64,000 nucleotides of DNA from NCBI GenBank assembly GCA_030867875.1, contig JAOWCC010000577.1:3736660-3800659 (forward strand), in the 5' to 3' direction. A model generated the notes under the pieces. It worked only from the letters and a program-made list of their open reading frames with translations, was not told the origin of the DNA and ran no database searches. Position numbers and translations under genes: made by a program. Source of the DNA: Actinernus sp. WN-2022. Taxonomy: Eukaryota > Cnidaria > Anthozoa > Actiniaria > Actinernidae. Shown piece after piece: positions 1 through 12,788 of the stretch (positions are counted from its first letter, which is position 1; the number at the start of each line of letters is the position of its first letter).

Positions 1-217
1 TGCCTAGTACAATCATGTACAATCACGCGAATGCCTAGTACAATCCTGTACAATCACGTGAATGCCTAGTACAATCCTGTACAATCACGTGAATGCCTAG
101 TACAATCCTGTACAATCACGCGAATGCCTAGTACATTCCTGTACAATCACGCGAATGCCTAGTACAATCCTGTACAATCACGCGAATGCCTAGTACAATC
201 CTGTACAATCACGTGAC
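1..217. repeat. 31-bp tandem array, 7 copies
   Basis: Seven head-to-tail copies of a 31-bp unit start at 1, 32, 63, 94, 125, 156 and 187. Each begins TGCCTAGTACAATC and ends ACGYGAA, with only a few substitutions between copies (ATG or CTG in the middle, CGCG or CGTG at the end). The array runs off the left edge, so the copy number is a minimum. The unit contains two internal GTACAATC repeats. There are no unique spacers, so this is not a CRISPR. Confidence 0.97.
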
Positions 218-1484
218 TGTTAGCTGCAAAAGGCCCATTCATCTCACCTGACTTTACCTTGAGTAATGTTTCTTGTTTTTCTGTATCCCAACAGGAAATG
301 TATAAATTTCTCTAATTGGATCAGAAAACAATACACTGAATCCTCTGGAGAGCTGTAACATGATCTGAATTGGGACAACAAATGTACAAGCTTATTGAAA
401 CTGAGCCGTAATCTTTACGATTCTAATTGAGCAATAAATGTCACGTTTTAAATTAATTATAGACTTATGTTTTCATTTCCTATCATTAACTTATTGGACA
501 GGATTCACTCTTTTCACCTGGTAGCCATCTTGAATTGAAAGCGAAGCAATCCTTTATTAAACAAGAGCCCATCTGGGCTTTCACTCGGGCCACATGAGAT
601 TGAAGGTGAAATACACTTTCATTTGAAATCCTCTTAGTAATAACCAAAGGGAATAATTATTAGCTGAATTTAGCAGTCTTTAGGAGTGGCCGGTAGCGCG
701 GTGACTTTCATTCTCTGCTCCCCTAGGATATATGTAATTTAATATTTTGTTTTTCTCGTATGTTGACCTTTTAATTTAAATACTACTTATTCGTTTAACA
801 CACTGCATTTTATTTCCTTAATCCTTTCTCTCGTATCTCTGAACTAAAATATGTTTATTTAGTGCATTGGTACTAGTACTTATATAGTATTTATGTTGAA
901 TTAATGTAATAGTTATGTACTAGAAATGCTACTTTAATTACACCACTCTACCCCTCGTAATATTCAATCAACATTATTATGTACTAGAAATAGCTTCTTC
1001 TTTTTTTGCTTTGTTTCCCTCTATTGTGATTAATAACTTTTATAATTGTAATTCATCAGTAGCCTATATGACAATGTAATTTTTCTAAAGCACTGTACCT
1101 TGACATAGTTGCCAGATAAGCCTCTGGCTTCGGCTTAACATTGTATTTCTAACAATAATTATCATTAATATGAATCATTAAATCATTTGAGCAGGCATAT
1201 ATTCATTGTTTTGAACCCGAGAATTAACCGTACTACCGTACTTCATGGTCCCTTTCTTTAGTAGTGGGTTGTCGGTCAGGTGATTGTAAACTCTCGTCAT
1301 TTAGCACAGAAAATGTATTCTGATGAATAGGGATCGGGTTGTCATGTAAGAAAGATGGCTATTGAACAAACTGATTCGTTGCTAAAGCTTCAGTAGGTTG
1401 GGTAGTCTCGAAACACTGGAGACCTTGGTCTTTCATTGTCTTCTTTTTTGTGTTCTTGATTTTTTTTTAAGTTTGAAAGTCGGA
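218..1484. other. Non-coding stretch with a solitary MITE arm
   Basis: No gene is visible. Positions 506-556 resemble one arm of the foldback element at 40331-40491 (shared CACTCTTTTCACCTGGT and following bases), but the partner arm is absent, so this is a half-element or relic. The rest is AT-rich and featureless to me. Confidence 0.6.
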
Positions 1485-2343
1485 TCACAGCTTTATTATA
1501 TCCGCTTTCAACTCGCCATTTTCAACTTCTAGGTCAATAATACGTGATGACAGCATCTTGATTTCGGACTAGTATATATTATCTTTCTGCACTAATTTGT
1601 CTTCCATATGACTGAATTTCGTTTCTTGATTCGTGTTTTGATGTGACGAGAGTAAGAATTCATTACGCATATCAGTTAGGTCAGCCTCCGTGTTACAAAT
1701 CAAGATCATTAAATCAGCGAGAGAGTTCTTATTGCGGGCTAACAATCCTCGTGAAGAATCTAAAGAATTCCGTCTCTTCCGGTTTGAATTTGACTCATGT
1801 GTATGTTGCTTTTGGAGTTTCAAGGATATGTTGATCCAAAACTACAGGCTCTTGGGGTTTTTCATTGACTTGTGAACGTGCAGGCTCTGTAACCTGTTTT
1901 GTTTTCTTAGTATAACATAAAGTGTTGAACATGTTCTCAAGCATGTCGCGCGTGACCTCTGTTTCTTCATTCATTAAGTTCTCTACTTTCATCTGTAATC
2001 TGGGAAACTCGACAGCTTGTACCGTTTCCGCTAGGTCAATATCCTCGCTGGAACGAAATAACTTGATCTCAATACTCTCTGACTGTGTGTCTGCCTCATT
2101 TAAGTGGTCGATCCAACTTACGGTAAATTTAAATCTCTGACAGTTTTTAAGAGACTCATAATATTGGTCTTGAAGTGCCTTCACCCAAAATAAGATGTTC
2201 TCCTCGGATGTTTTAAATGCAGCACAGCGAGCCGATGGCTTATAGATTCCAATATCTATTTCTTCGAATTTTAGCTTTCCGGATTCTGGACCCTTCACTG
2301 GCTTCAGGTCGTCGTACGTGTCGTATATAAAATCACTGGCCAT
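1485..2343 (-). pseudogene. Broken gene with globular N-terminus and coiled-coil tail
   Basis: Reading starts at an ATG at 2343 and runs 182 codons. The alternative frame from about 1823 then continues with charged, heptad-like sequence (ADLTDMRNEF, ETKFSHMEDKL), stops at a TAG at 1569-1571, and reads on in the same frame for 27 codons (SSRIIDLEVENGELKADIIK) to a TGA at 1485. The continuity of coiled-coil character across the frame change and the TAG argues for one gene of about 290 codons broken by a frameshift and a nonsense change. I do not recognise the family. The head domain plus coiled-coil layout recalls XRCC4/PAXX-like folds, but that is only a resemblance in layout. Sequence just upstream is duplicated at 20281-20580. 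Confidence 0.5.
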
Positions 2344-2592
2344 CTGGATAAAAAACGCGGTCCTTCGGCTCCGACAATAGCGCCAGTTGAAATATCCTGA
2401 GCCTGTTGGAAGGCTTTCGCAGGAGTGAAGTTAAATAAAACATTAAACTCCTTACATTTGAGAGATGGGACTCCAAATTAGAGAGAAAGTTCCTCGCGGG
2501 TCCTACACCATCTTGATTTACTGTATTAAATTATGTAAATAAATTAACCTGGCGATTGTTGCGTGACCAGCACAGTGCAATCTGATTGGTGT
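2295..2592 (-). repeat. Promoter/first-exon repeat, copy 1
   Basis: Read on the minus strand, this segment matches 20281-20580 on the plus strand. Both carry a CCAATCAGATTGCACTGTGC block, then AATCAAGATGG, then a run encoding FNVLF...AQDISTG and VGAEGPRF. Copy 1 has a stop just after the first ATG. The shared segment crosses the ATG of the broken gene at 2343, so the original gene may have started further upstream, in a different frame or through a splice. Either a retro/segmental duplicate of a host 5' end or the 5' end of a mobile element would explain it. Confidence 0.7.
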
Positions 2593-2886
2593 AAACTTGA
2601 ACTTTAACTCATGCGCAGACATTTTGTTGCACGAAACAAAAAAAAAACAAAAAAAAAACGGCTTGCATTTTAAGACTCGGTGCTGCCACAGGCAGCCCGA
2701 GTAATAGACCAACTTCGACATTGAATCAACCAAATCAACTGTTCTAGTGAGTCACGTTTTCAGATGATTATTAAATATTTCCATTCATCGAGGTCTAACT
2801 TTTCAGCAATATATCTTTCTTCAAAAATATCGTTACTATTTCTACTATTGTCGATTATATCAGCGACAATCAGCTATTTCAAAATA

Positions 2887-3134
2887 GGTTGTCCTGGACA
2901 TACGGCAAACGGCAAACGAGAAGCGACATTCCCAGACCGCAATGGATTGTGGTTATAATGTGCAGCTGTGCGAAATGATAAACTACGGTGCAATTCGAAA
3001 ATCGATTCGCAGGGGACCATTAATATTCATCTTAAAGGTTTTGACCCAAAAACAAACGAATTCACCAGACTTACAACCACAGTTCATTTCGGTTTGGGAA
3101 TGTCGCTTGTCATTTGCCGTTTCCCGGGATAACC
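2887..3134. mobile_element. TIR foldback MITE, about 250 bp
   Basis: The left arm starts GGTTGTCCTGG and includes AAGCGACATTCCCAGACCG. The right arm, read in reverse complement, starts GGTTATCCCGGG and includes AAGCGACATTCCCAAACCG. The arms are imperfect inverted repeats of roughly 65 bp around a short centre. There is no coding capacity, so it is a non-autonomous element. The flanks are A/T runs, so the target duplication cannot be fixed by eye. Confidence 0.8.
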
Positions 3135-6100
3135 TTTTTTGAAATGGCTGTACCACCTAACAACGTGAAATTCACGACACTGGACAACTTATTTTCCCCA
3201 CTCATTTGATGAAAATATAAATTCATATCATCCTCAGAAACACAGTTATGTTCCTTGGTGATTCACGAGATAAGGTAAAATAGTTGATAAATTTTTGAAG
3301 TGATATATCGACGCAGCCTGATTTAATTAGTATGAAATGTAAGCCCTATGATATAAACAGATTTCTGAAATGAAAACTATTGTCAGTGTAAACAGGTACG
3401 TTTAAATATGGCCAATAAAGAAATACCGCTGCGACCAATTTTCTCAGTATGACCAAAACATTTTTAGGCATGTTTTTTTATTTATTTATTATATTTATTT
3501 TATTTACAACATTTGGGTTTAAAGAGCCACCGGGAAGCAAACGATATTGCTCTATGTGTACTTAGGCTAAAGCAGATTCAATACCGTGCTATCTGTGAGA
3601 ATTCTCTTCAAAAAGTTTAACCCTATGGAATTCAGATCTGCGCCAAATCTACAGCCTTCAGGGATTAAGTGTGCTCTCTTGTTACTTGACCATCGAATAA
3701 AACCATAGCCTTCAACATGCGCTATGTGATCAGCGTCGGACGCGCGTAACTTTTTATGACAATTTAGGATGAACCTCAAATTGTTTTTTTTTTATAAACA
3801 GCATCCCCAGTGCATTGTGATCGTGATCTTGGAGTTTCTGTGTCAACTAGAACAACAGTCTATGTTTTTCTGACTGCCAATCAGAACGCTTGTTATATGT
3901 GTGTCATTGTATCGAATTCATTATTTTCTCGAAATAATCATTTATTTGTATTATGATCAAAAGGAACAATAACAATAAAATATGGATTGAATTTATAGTA
4001 GAATGCATCACTGGCCCGGTAGGCTGACCAACGAATACCATGTGAACCAGAATTACGAAATGTCTCATTGCGTATTGTCTAAAAGGAAGGTTTTTTTATG
4101 ATGCCAAAAAAACAGCCGGTTAAACATGTAAATCTGATGTCTGAAGTAGAAGTCTCCAGTCTTTAAAAGTAAACATTTATGTAAGTATTTATGTCAAATT
4201 ACGTCGTTTCATTGTTCGAGATACTTTCAAAAAGTCGCAGTATGCATTACACTAGAGTCTTCAATAATTCAGTACTAAAAACCGCTGATTGGCGAAATGT
4301 TTTTCAAGTGGTCTGGATGAAAAGACTGCTAAAACAAAACAACAAATTAGAAATTACCTGCCGCCGAATAAGAATGTGCAATTATCTAAAGAGCAGGTAT
4401 TTTGCCGAGCCTAGGTGTGAGAAATATATCAAAAATACTATCGATAACACACCCACAGCTCGTGGTAAAACAAAACTCGCTTTCGATTAACATATCATAA
4501 TTACATTTGGTCAATTATTGTCCGTCTACTTCTCACGGTAATTCACGGTACTTCGTTCGTGTGACAATACCAATATGTTACGGTATATTTAAAATCGGTT
4601 ATTCTAGTGAAATTTATTGAATAGTGACGTACACAATCGAAGTAGAAGGTCGATTGGTATATATGTGGAATATTTGAACGAAACAGCTGCCTTGGGATGA
4701 ACTCCAAGATTTTCCATTCAAGTCACGACAAAGGCCACGCGAGGTATGTACAAAGTTTACATAAAATTTTGTAGTTAAATAGAGACTTATCAGGAATACA
4801 ATATGCCATTATATAATCCCACCAGGATACTCACGGAAATATTATTTATTATGTTAAAGTAGCATCAGCACTTGATCATTCACACAGTATTGTGAAACTT
4901 GAACATTTTAAATAATACAATATATTCTACAATTCTATAGCATTTGTGGATCTTGAAGGGACTTTTTTATATTTTGAGAGCAATCAATGCTTAAAATTAT
5001 GTTGTATGTGTGCTAATAAGTTTTTCAGTTAAGGATTACTGGAATCGAAATGTCTAAAACTAAGTGAAGCATTTCACTTCAATTCAACATTTTATTTTTC
5101 TACTTATTTAATTATTTTAGCTCGTAAATCAATATAAACGTTCACCCATAATAAAACCAGTGTAGTTTTCTCCATCGATTGGTCTCATAGCAAAATAAGC
5201 TGATAAAAATATAATGATGCTTTGATTTAATATTTAACACTTTTTATGCTAGAACTTTAATGCGAGGGTAAAAAGAAGCCACGTTGAAACATACAATAAG
5301 ACACATTCTTTACATACAACTAGTACATGGGCTACACAAAGGAGAAGGTCTGACTTTGGTAAAGGCAATGGCAAGTTGTCCTGTTTCAGTAGTGCAAGGC
5401 TATTGGCATTTTCCTCGTGTAGACAAAGTATTCGAAACCACTAGAAAATATATAGTTAAGAGAATTAAAAACCACATGGAAAAGTAATTCGCCTATAATA
5501 AAGTCGAAAGACGGAACTGTTTGCTTTGCTGATGAACTGGGAATTATATTTTTATCTTGTATATCATAGTTAGATCACTACAATATCTAAAGGAATGTCC
5601 TATACCTACAGGTTTGAAACTAAATTGTGTATATGCATATGGGCAAATAATGCCTTTAAAGCATTTATAAACAAATATTAAAGTGGTTTTCTCTGAATTG
5701 AATTGAAAAATATATATTTTAATTATTATATTTTAATTGCAAGATCGCTAGGGTATCTAGAGAAATGTACTGCCTCTGCAGTCTTGCTGGGAAATTCTTT
5801 TGAATTTGGTCCAATTCAATTGAACTATGGTATCCAAAATCATAAAAAAAAATACTACCAAATTTGCACGCTAATTAAACCGAATCCAAGAGTAAGTTAT
5901 ACCTACCAATCGTTAATTCAGAATGCTGTTTTGAACTGTCCAATTCATCAATTTCAGTGTTGAACATTGCAGTCAAATCTAAAATCGGTTACAGAATCAT
6001 TAGGATGTCTCTATTGAATGGAATAGCATCTTCCTCATGAAATGATATTAATGAAGTTGGGATAGAAAACATTCGGCTGCCTCCCAGAAAACAAAACCTA

Positions 6101-9100
6101 GCCACGTGATTCAAATCATCCAATACATGCGCTAGGTATCCAGCAGAGAAGGTCAAAGCTTTTTTGACAGGTGGTAATGTAATTTTGACTCAAAACGTTT
6201 TCTTGTGGATTCGATGGATGAAGTGAATTAAGAAGTAGACTCATCTCAAACAAAGAAGGCCTTGTGACAAAGAGTCAAGTGAGTGTGTCATTTTTCTCCT
6301 TTATTAATTCGTATTTAAAACCTTATATGGTATGCCGGAAGCAGAATAAAGAATATTTGGTCCCAAGGCTTTATTCTATGCTGTTCGACTTGGCGAGACA
6401 GGCTTTGTTACGATTACTCGCTATATTGTTTTGGGATAATATTTATGGTTTAATTACGCACTACCTAAAGCAATTCGAAATACAAATAAATCATATACCT
6501 TTTAGGGACTCTCTCCAATTTAATCTTAATCTGAACGCGAAAGAATATCAACTTAATTGCGATTATTTTCATGTTGGTAAAATGTTTGACTTGCATCGCT
6601 TTTTAGACTTTGGCTTTCTAGACAAGCACTTTTAATATTCAAGTAGAACAACTTAGTCAGTTATAGGTAAATATCAATATACAGATATCTCCCATTGAAG
6701 GGACAGATATTTGTTTAAAATCACGAATGTTGTACGTCGCATATTTCCTCTTCATTCAATTGTTGTCTCTGCAGGGAGGCTCATGCAGGCAATACTGCTG
6801 CTTGTAATTCATATAGCACAGACAAAACCATACTCCAGTAGTTACTTTCCACATGATGTACAACGTTAACTAAACATTCTGCATAGTTACTTTCAGCTAT
6901 AAGTAAACTAAAAACCTCACACTTTCTTGATTTACTCGTTTGCGGATATATTTTGTACATTTAAAAGTTTGAGGGAAATAAGAGACACAGTTATTAAACA
7001 TTGGGTAATTAATGTTATTGCCAATTCCGCAGCTTTCCTGCTATTTTTATGTCGCCGTTTATCTCCCTATGGGTCTTCTGTTGTTTCATTAATGAAAGTA
7101 TTTACATTTTATACATGTATCTTTCCTAAGAAAGAACTAATACCACTGAGAAAAGCGTAACTCGTCGAAGAATTATAAAAGAACTACCTATTCTTTTTCA
7201 ACCAAATCATAGCTTGTAAACTTGAACATGATACCGTGAGTACAATACTCAAAAGAATGCCTAGTGGGAGAGTTCATAAACAAAATAGTTCACCACCTTT
7301 AATGTCATAACAACGAAAAGATCACACATATTTTATATACTGTTACGAGTTCTTCAAGCTGCAGAATAATCGAGAATTTATTGGATACAATTCAAGAAAC
7401 CAGCGTTAAGAATTTGCTGAAGAATAAATATCCAAACTCGCAATCTGATTGGCTCGCTGACCGCCGAGTGGCTGATGTTCTCACATGAACAGGCGAAAAC
7501 AATGCTCAAGAAATTGTTAATTTCACACAAATGTTTACAGTTATTATCGATATTAGTAAAATGCTAAGTTGGAGAGTACCAATAAATTAGGCCAATGTAT
7601 TCGCTTGTTGTTTCTGTAGACTTGAACAGTTCCCTTGTTATACATATCTATCAGCTGATAGAAACCGAGTTCGTAATCTAATTGTTAATTATCAAACAAG
7701 CACGATACTCGATGTGTTGTAGCACTTGAATAACATGACATGAACCACGCATGTAAAAATACCGTTTTTTGCCATTTGTGATAATTAAATATTTTCCATA
7801 ATGAATTTCTAAACAATCTGAGATTTAATTATGTTATAATAATGATTACGGTTGTTTTATAAAGTATTTTTATATTTGAAATTCGATTAGATTTAAATTG
7901 ATATCATGTACCCATACATCGCATTATCTCAAATTGAATGTCTTGCCGGTTGATGGTGAAATTATCATGTGCGTTGAGGGAAAACTGACATAACGGAGAA
8001 GTTGTTTTTTAACCTGGGTACGTACGCCTTTTAATGTATATCTATATAATTATATAATATACAATTAGATTTGTCAGTCTTGACCGCACGTGAATTAATA
8101 TTGAACTTTTTAAACTCAAATCATAGACAATATTCTGCAGTTTCTCCCTGTTTTCTTTGGCTTTAATTATCAAATATGCGGCATAAATATAAAATGTTCA
8201 GTGCTGGGGTACATTTACGTAAGAATCATGTCAACAACTTAGAAAAAAGCTAGCCAAGCGGAGTGCGCGATCTCAATGTTTTCGAACATGAAAAAAATAA
8301 TTACATAGTATTTTCTGATTATCCAAGAAATTATTATAAGTTAAGTAGAGTTATGTCAATTTTTAACGATATCAAGTGAGGGAGGTGTGGTTAACCCTTT
8401 ATAAGCTGCTTCGTGAAGCAACCTCAGGCTAACAGTAACAATAGAAATGCAGTACACCTATTTGTTTACCTGTTCTTTGCGTGCTGGGAGCGCGCGTCAT
8501 ATATTGGGCACGCTGGGCAAGAACGCCTTCTGACACGTCGCCATATTGGACAGGAGAAGATTTTGGGAGACTGGTAACGAAATTAACGAAAACGGTACAG
8601 CATATCATATGGCGATCGGTTGGTCTCTGGTTCTAATCGGAAGGCAGATGAGATAAAGTTTATTTCGACCTCCATTTTGATACCAAGCTCGACGATAATT
8701 TTAAAATGATATTCCAATTTTGTTAGTTTCCCTCAAAATGTAGTTTGTTTTAAGAAAGCCACATTTTGAGTTTTATTTTATAGACGTTGTTTAAAATAAA
8801 ACAACTAATGCCAGTAACTAACGTTGATCCCGAGGGTTAATTGAAATCGCCTTCTTTTTTGGATATTCTGTGTTGATTGTCCATATTTTGAGCTCCTCCC
8901 ATTCTGGTTATAATGACGCGATTGGTGGTTTCATAAAGTAGCAGGAGTTGCTTATTCTTTTGTCCTTTCATATTGTCATGCTGGTGCCGTCCGGAAAACA
9001 TGTAAAATTATCGTACAGGAGAAGTACTCGATTAGTGTTTTTTCAGAAACTGTTTTGCTAATCCTGTCTGTAAAGATATATGTAATAAAAAAAGAGGGAG

Positions 9101-9495
9101 TTGAAGAAATTGAACAGATGCAGATGGCAGAACGACAGGTTGAGAGAAAGAAGAAAGAGTTAAGAGAAAATTGAGCTTGATTTAAGAGTTAGACTGACAT
9201 GCGTGTTTTATTGACAAATACAGGCAGGCGCCGACTGAACGATGAATAAAAACTAATGACTACTGCATGAGGTCGAAGGCCGTATGAAGTATGAAGACAT
9301 TTTGAGTTCATCGTAATGAGGTAGCAAGTGCCTGCATTTATCAATAAAATTATAAACACAACCTTTATTTGTTTATTTGTTTGTGTTTCTTTCTTTATTT
9401 GCTTGTTTATTTAATGAGGGTATTAACACATGACAGCCAGAAGCTGAAGAACTTGTGACCCTCCTAAAGTAAATACAGACCAAAATTTGCCGCGA
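3135..9495. other. AT-rich region without recognisable genes
   Basis: Several frames of 60-123 codons are open here (for example 3567-3779 minus, 4191-4490 plus, 5703-5963 plus, 6264-6635 plus). None shows a domain, repeated homology in the window or a convincing composition, and all are within what AT-rich DNA gives by chance. A T-rich simple-sequence tract lies at about 9363-9415 (TTTA/TTTG units). Small introns or exons could be hidden here; I cannot support any. Confidence 0.6.
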
Positions 9496-9496
9496 T

Positions 9497-9621
9497 AAGG
9501 CCCGATTCAAACGTCGAACTTTTCATGCGCCGAACCTAATTAGATCAAAAGAAGCCGCCTAATTATCTTTTGTTTCAATTGCGTTCGGTGCATGAAAAGT
9601 TCGACGTTTGAATCGGGCCTA
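9497..9621. mobile_element. Short TIR MITE, about 125 bp
   Basis: Arms of 37 bp are inverted repeats with one mismatch: the left begins GGCCCGATTCAAACGTCGAA and the right ends with its complement (TTCGACGTTTGAATCGGGCC). The outer ends read TAAGG and CCTAA, so the TIR may start TTAGGCCCG. The centre is about 50 bp with no coding potential. It is a non-autonomous DNA transposon. Confidence 0.9.
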
Positions 9622-9712
9622 ACCTACCAATATAAATAAATAAATATAGTAAGTAAATAGTTCTACTATGTAGAAAGCCACTATGGATAATGATTAACAG
9701 AACGAAGAAGAA

Positions 9713-10015
9713 TTATGAACCTAGTGCAAGAGTAATCTGGGTATTCCGATAATTTGCCCAAACTCGATATACATTCACCGCACAAGCGGTGCTCTGTCTG
9801 GTTTTCTTCGGAATCCTTTCACGTTCGCACTTTTCCAATTCTTCTTTGGTTGTAATCTTTGTAAATCTCTGAGTTTGCTCTTTTCTTTCGGGCTCCTCCT
9901 TGGCTTGAGTCAGGTACTCTAAAAAGTTTGCACTTTCAGTCTCAAATTTAACTAAATCTTGTGTTGCCACTAGGGCCTGAATACTGAGCCATATTGTACC
10001 AGAATAACAGCACAA
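9713..10015 (-). pseudogene. Possible Crypton/DUF3504-type N-terminal fragment
   Basis: A 100-codon frame ends with TKEELEKCERERIPKKTRQS followed by ACAVNVYRVWANYRN. That pattern (acidic helix, then P-x-x-T, then a V-N-V-x-x-x-W-x-x-x-R/N-x-x block) resembles the N-terminal SAM-like part of Crypton-derived tyrosine recombinase proteins, as in ZMYM or QRICH1 relatives. The catalytic domain is absent and no partner exon is visible nearby, so this is a partial exon or relic. The first 40 residues look unrelated and may not be coding. Recognition is from memory of the motif style only; a profile search could overturn it. Confidence 0.35.
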
Positions 10016-11740
10016 AACTGAAAATACGTTCTACTTGACCGAATTCAAGCTAACGATGAGGTAACAATGACAAAACATTGTTGTAAACTTGAAAAGACCT
10101 GATTGCAGGGACACACACACATAATGCCAAACGTTTTTGACAAAATTCTTCGTGGGTGTGACATATTATAAGGCGATTTAACAATGAACACTCGTGGTTT
10201 ATGGAATTTACAGTGTCTAGTACTAGATAGGCTTCGCCCCTCGTAGCGTTCTATCTAATGCTCCTTCAAAAATGAGCATAATGAATTAACATTTTGACCA
10301 ATCAGATAAAGCAAATCACTCACGTGCATGATCCTTTTTATCCGATAAAAGGGTCTTTATACAACTTTTTACTGTACGAGTGTGGCCTTTTTCCTTTGTT
10401 CAACGGTCTAAGTGCAATGACTCGAGGAGCTCGAAGACAAAAGGCCGCTTGGCTCACACTCAGTTATTCATACGCAACCGGCCTAACATTATGGGACCCA
10501 AATTTTCGCTCCGTATTCCAACTGCGCATGTCAGTGACACACAACGTAGCTATAAACAAATAATTGGCTTCGCTTTTCATCTAAATTTCTGAAAATTCTT
10601 ATATTTTAGAAGTAACGTTTTTGAAGCAGTTCAATAAATTCGCAGCACGTGTTTTATCGGGTCTTCAACCACTCAGGCTGCGCCCTGATTTTAAACCCGA
10701 TAAAACACTGCTGCTCGTTTATTAAACAGTACATAAACCACTTACGTATGTAACCCTAACCATAAATAGATAAAGAGGACGAAGGCATTGACTACTTACT
10801 ATACTATCTGTTATTGATTGTTTTTGAAAAGCAGGCAGTGAATTCCATAATTTACTAACATAAAGTATATAACCTTTTAATGATCCAACTGAGCACACAT
10901 CATTCTGAGGTCACCAATAAAGCCAATCTGGAATATTATTGAGAAGTATATTGAGAACGCAAACAAATCTCTAGTAGTGACCACCTTATATAGAGTTGAT
11001 TAAAAACAGTGTCCACCATGCTAAATACATTTGACACTCAAATACAGTGGCCACTTTAAGACACAAGTTCAAATGCGTTCTGATTAGTGCGTATTAATGA
11101 GTCACATGAAAATCGAATATGATATTGAAAACCTAACATAATTTAATGAAAGTGGGGCTAGAAAATATCTCGCCGCACCCCCCCTAGATTTCACTTTTCA
11201 TCAAAATAATGTCAAAATTCGTGTTCTACTGCAAAAACTTCATATATTATCAATTGTGTTTCTTTATCTCTTGTTATCAAACTCTTTAATAATTCATGAG
11301 GCAAAAACAAAGGAAATCACTGAGCGATAAGTGATCTGTAAATCTGATACAGATTTCGTCCTGATTTACATAAAGTTTTGCTTCGATTTTATCGGCCAAA
11401 ATAAGTCGTATCGCCAAAATAACTGAAATCATGACTCTATACATCTAGATGTTTGATAAGTCAGATACAGAATTCGTGTCAGTGGTTTATGGATTTACAA
11501 ACTCTCGCGTTTGTAAATCCGATAAAGCACAGCCACTCATTCTGTATCTATTACTTATTATTCATTTTATTATATCTATTATATTACACTAGTGGATACC
11601 GCTAACGATAATCAGACGTGATATTGGTCATAAGTATATCGTCATTTTCCACCTACTAAGGAAACAATGGAATTTTCGGCTGGAAATAAGTGGCAGAAAA
11701 TAAGTGCATTGAATTTCATCACAACCTAACGAACTGGCGC
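10016..11740. other. No gene; short hairpins
   Basis: No gene is supported. Two short inverted repeats stand out: about 10650-10709 (GTGTTTTATCGGGT and its complement) and 11464-11548 (GATACAGAAT...GGATTTACAAA and its complement). They share the theme ATCGG or AATCC next to TTTAT and may be related MITE ends. The 10294-10563 plus frame has no recognisable feature. Confidence 0.55.
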
Positions 11741-11760
11741 CCTCATGTTACACATATCTT

Positions 11761-12102
11761 ACAATATGTTGCATTGGTACAATATGTTGCATTGGTACAA
11801 TATGTTGCATTGGCACGATATGTTGCATTGGCACGATATGTTGCATTGGTACAATATGTTGCATTGGTACAATATGTTGCATTGGTACAATATGTTGCAT
11901 TGGCACCATACGTTGCATTGGCACCATATGTTGCATTGGCACCATATGTTGCATTGGCACCATATGTTGCATTGGCACAATATGTTGCATTGGCACAATA
12001 TGTTGCATTGGCACAATATGTTGCATTGGCACAATATGTTGCATTGGCACAATATGTTGCATTGGCACAATATGTTGCATTGGTACAATATGTTGTATTC
12101 AT
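11761..12102. repeat. 18-bp minisatellite, 19 units
   Basis: Nineteen exact-length 18-bp units of the form ACAATATGTTGCATTGGY follow one another (342 bp). Variant units are grouped: GGT types at the left, CACGAT, then CACCAT types, then CACAAT types at the right. This indicates expansion by local duplication. Because 18 is divisible by 3 and no unit contains a stop in most frames, at least five overlapping long frames appear on both strands. They are by-products of the repeat, not genes. Confidence 0.98.
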
Positions 12103-12224
12103 CGTGTTTAGTACTAAAACTTTGATTTTTAAGCTGCAACTTCATTCAACCCACTTCTAAATGGGGAGAGTACCGTTATTAACATGAAATGCATATGATT
12201 TTCTACCCCTACCCCTCAGTTTTG

Positions 12225-12335
12225 CAATGTTCGCATATCTTACCTCAAATTTGCAAACAATATGTTGTGTTCGTCGTGTTTAGTAACAAAACTATGATTT
12301 TTATGCTGCAACTTTATTTAATCCAGTTCACAGAC
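12225..12335. repeat. Unexpanded relative of the minisatellite locus
   Basis: This stretch aligns with both flanks of the 19-unit array but holds a single unit (ACAATATGTTGTGTTCGT at 12257). The left flank matches (ATGTTCGCATATCTTAC against ATGTTACACATATCTTAC before the array), and so does the right flank (CGTGTTTAGTA, then ATGATTTTTATGCTGCAACT). It appears to be a diverged local duplicate in which the unit never expanded. Confidence 0.8.
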
Positions 12336-12788
12336 TGGGAAATAGAAAATGAAACTGTTCCAGCATGCTTTGCGTGACTGTCCCGCATGTCACATTCATT
12401 ATTGCGATTAACGAGCACGAAGCGACCACTATATAGTTACTGTTTGAATACTCTTGTTGTGAACGCCTTCAATCTAGCGGGGGTTTTTAACACCAAAGAA
12501 CACTGCATTGGTCCTGCATTTACTTATCAAGCTAAAGGATCCATCATTATCCATCAAGCCTCTCACATTACTCCATTTTCACAAATAAAACGCTAGCCAA
12601 ATGTGGCGTCGATACCACACGTTTCTCAGGACACTCTTTTAGGAGGGGAGGCGCAACCTTTGCCCAGAACTGCGGCGTTCCTGGACACTATATTAAGCTC
12701 CAAGGCGACCGGCTTTCTAATGCATATGAACGATATTTAGATTGTTCGCTTCAATACAAATTAGCAGCAGTGAACATGACGAGCAAAG

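Noticed and set aside
1..217. CRISPR-like direct repeats
   Set aside because: Units are contiguous with no spacers.
6264..6635. 123-codon plus frame
   Set aside because: No motif, no homology elsewhere in the window, and length expected in AT-rich DNA.
11690..12160. Five overlapping frames of 110-156 codons
   Set aside because: They are produced by the 18-bp minisatellite.
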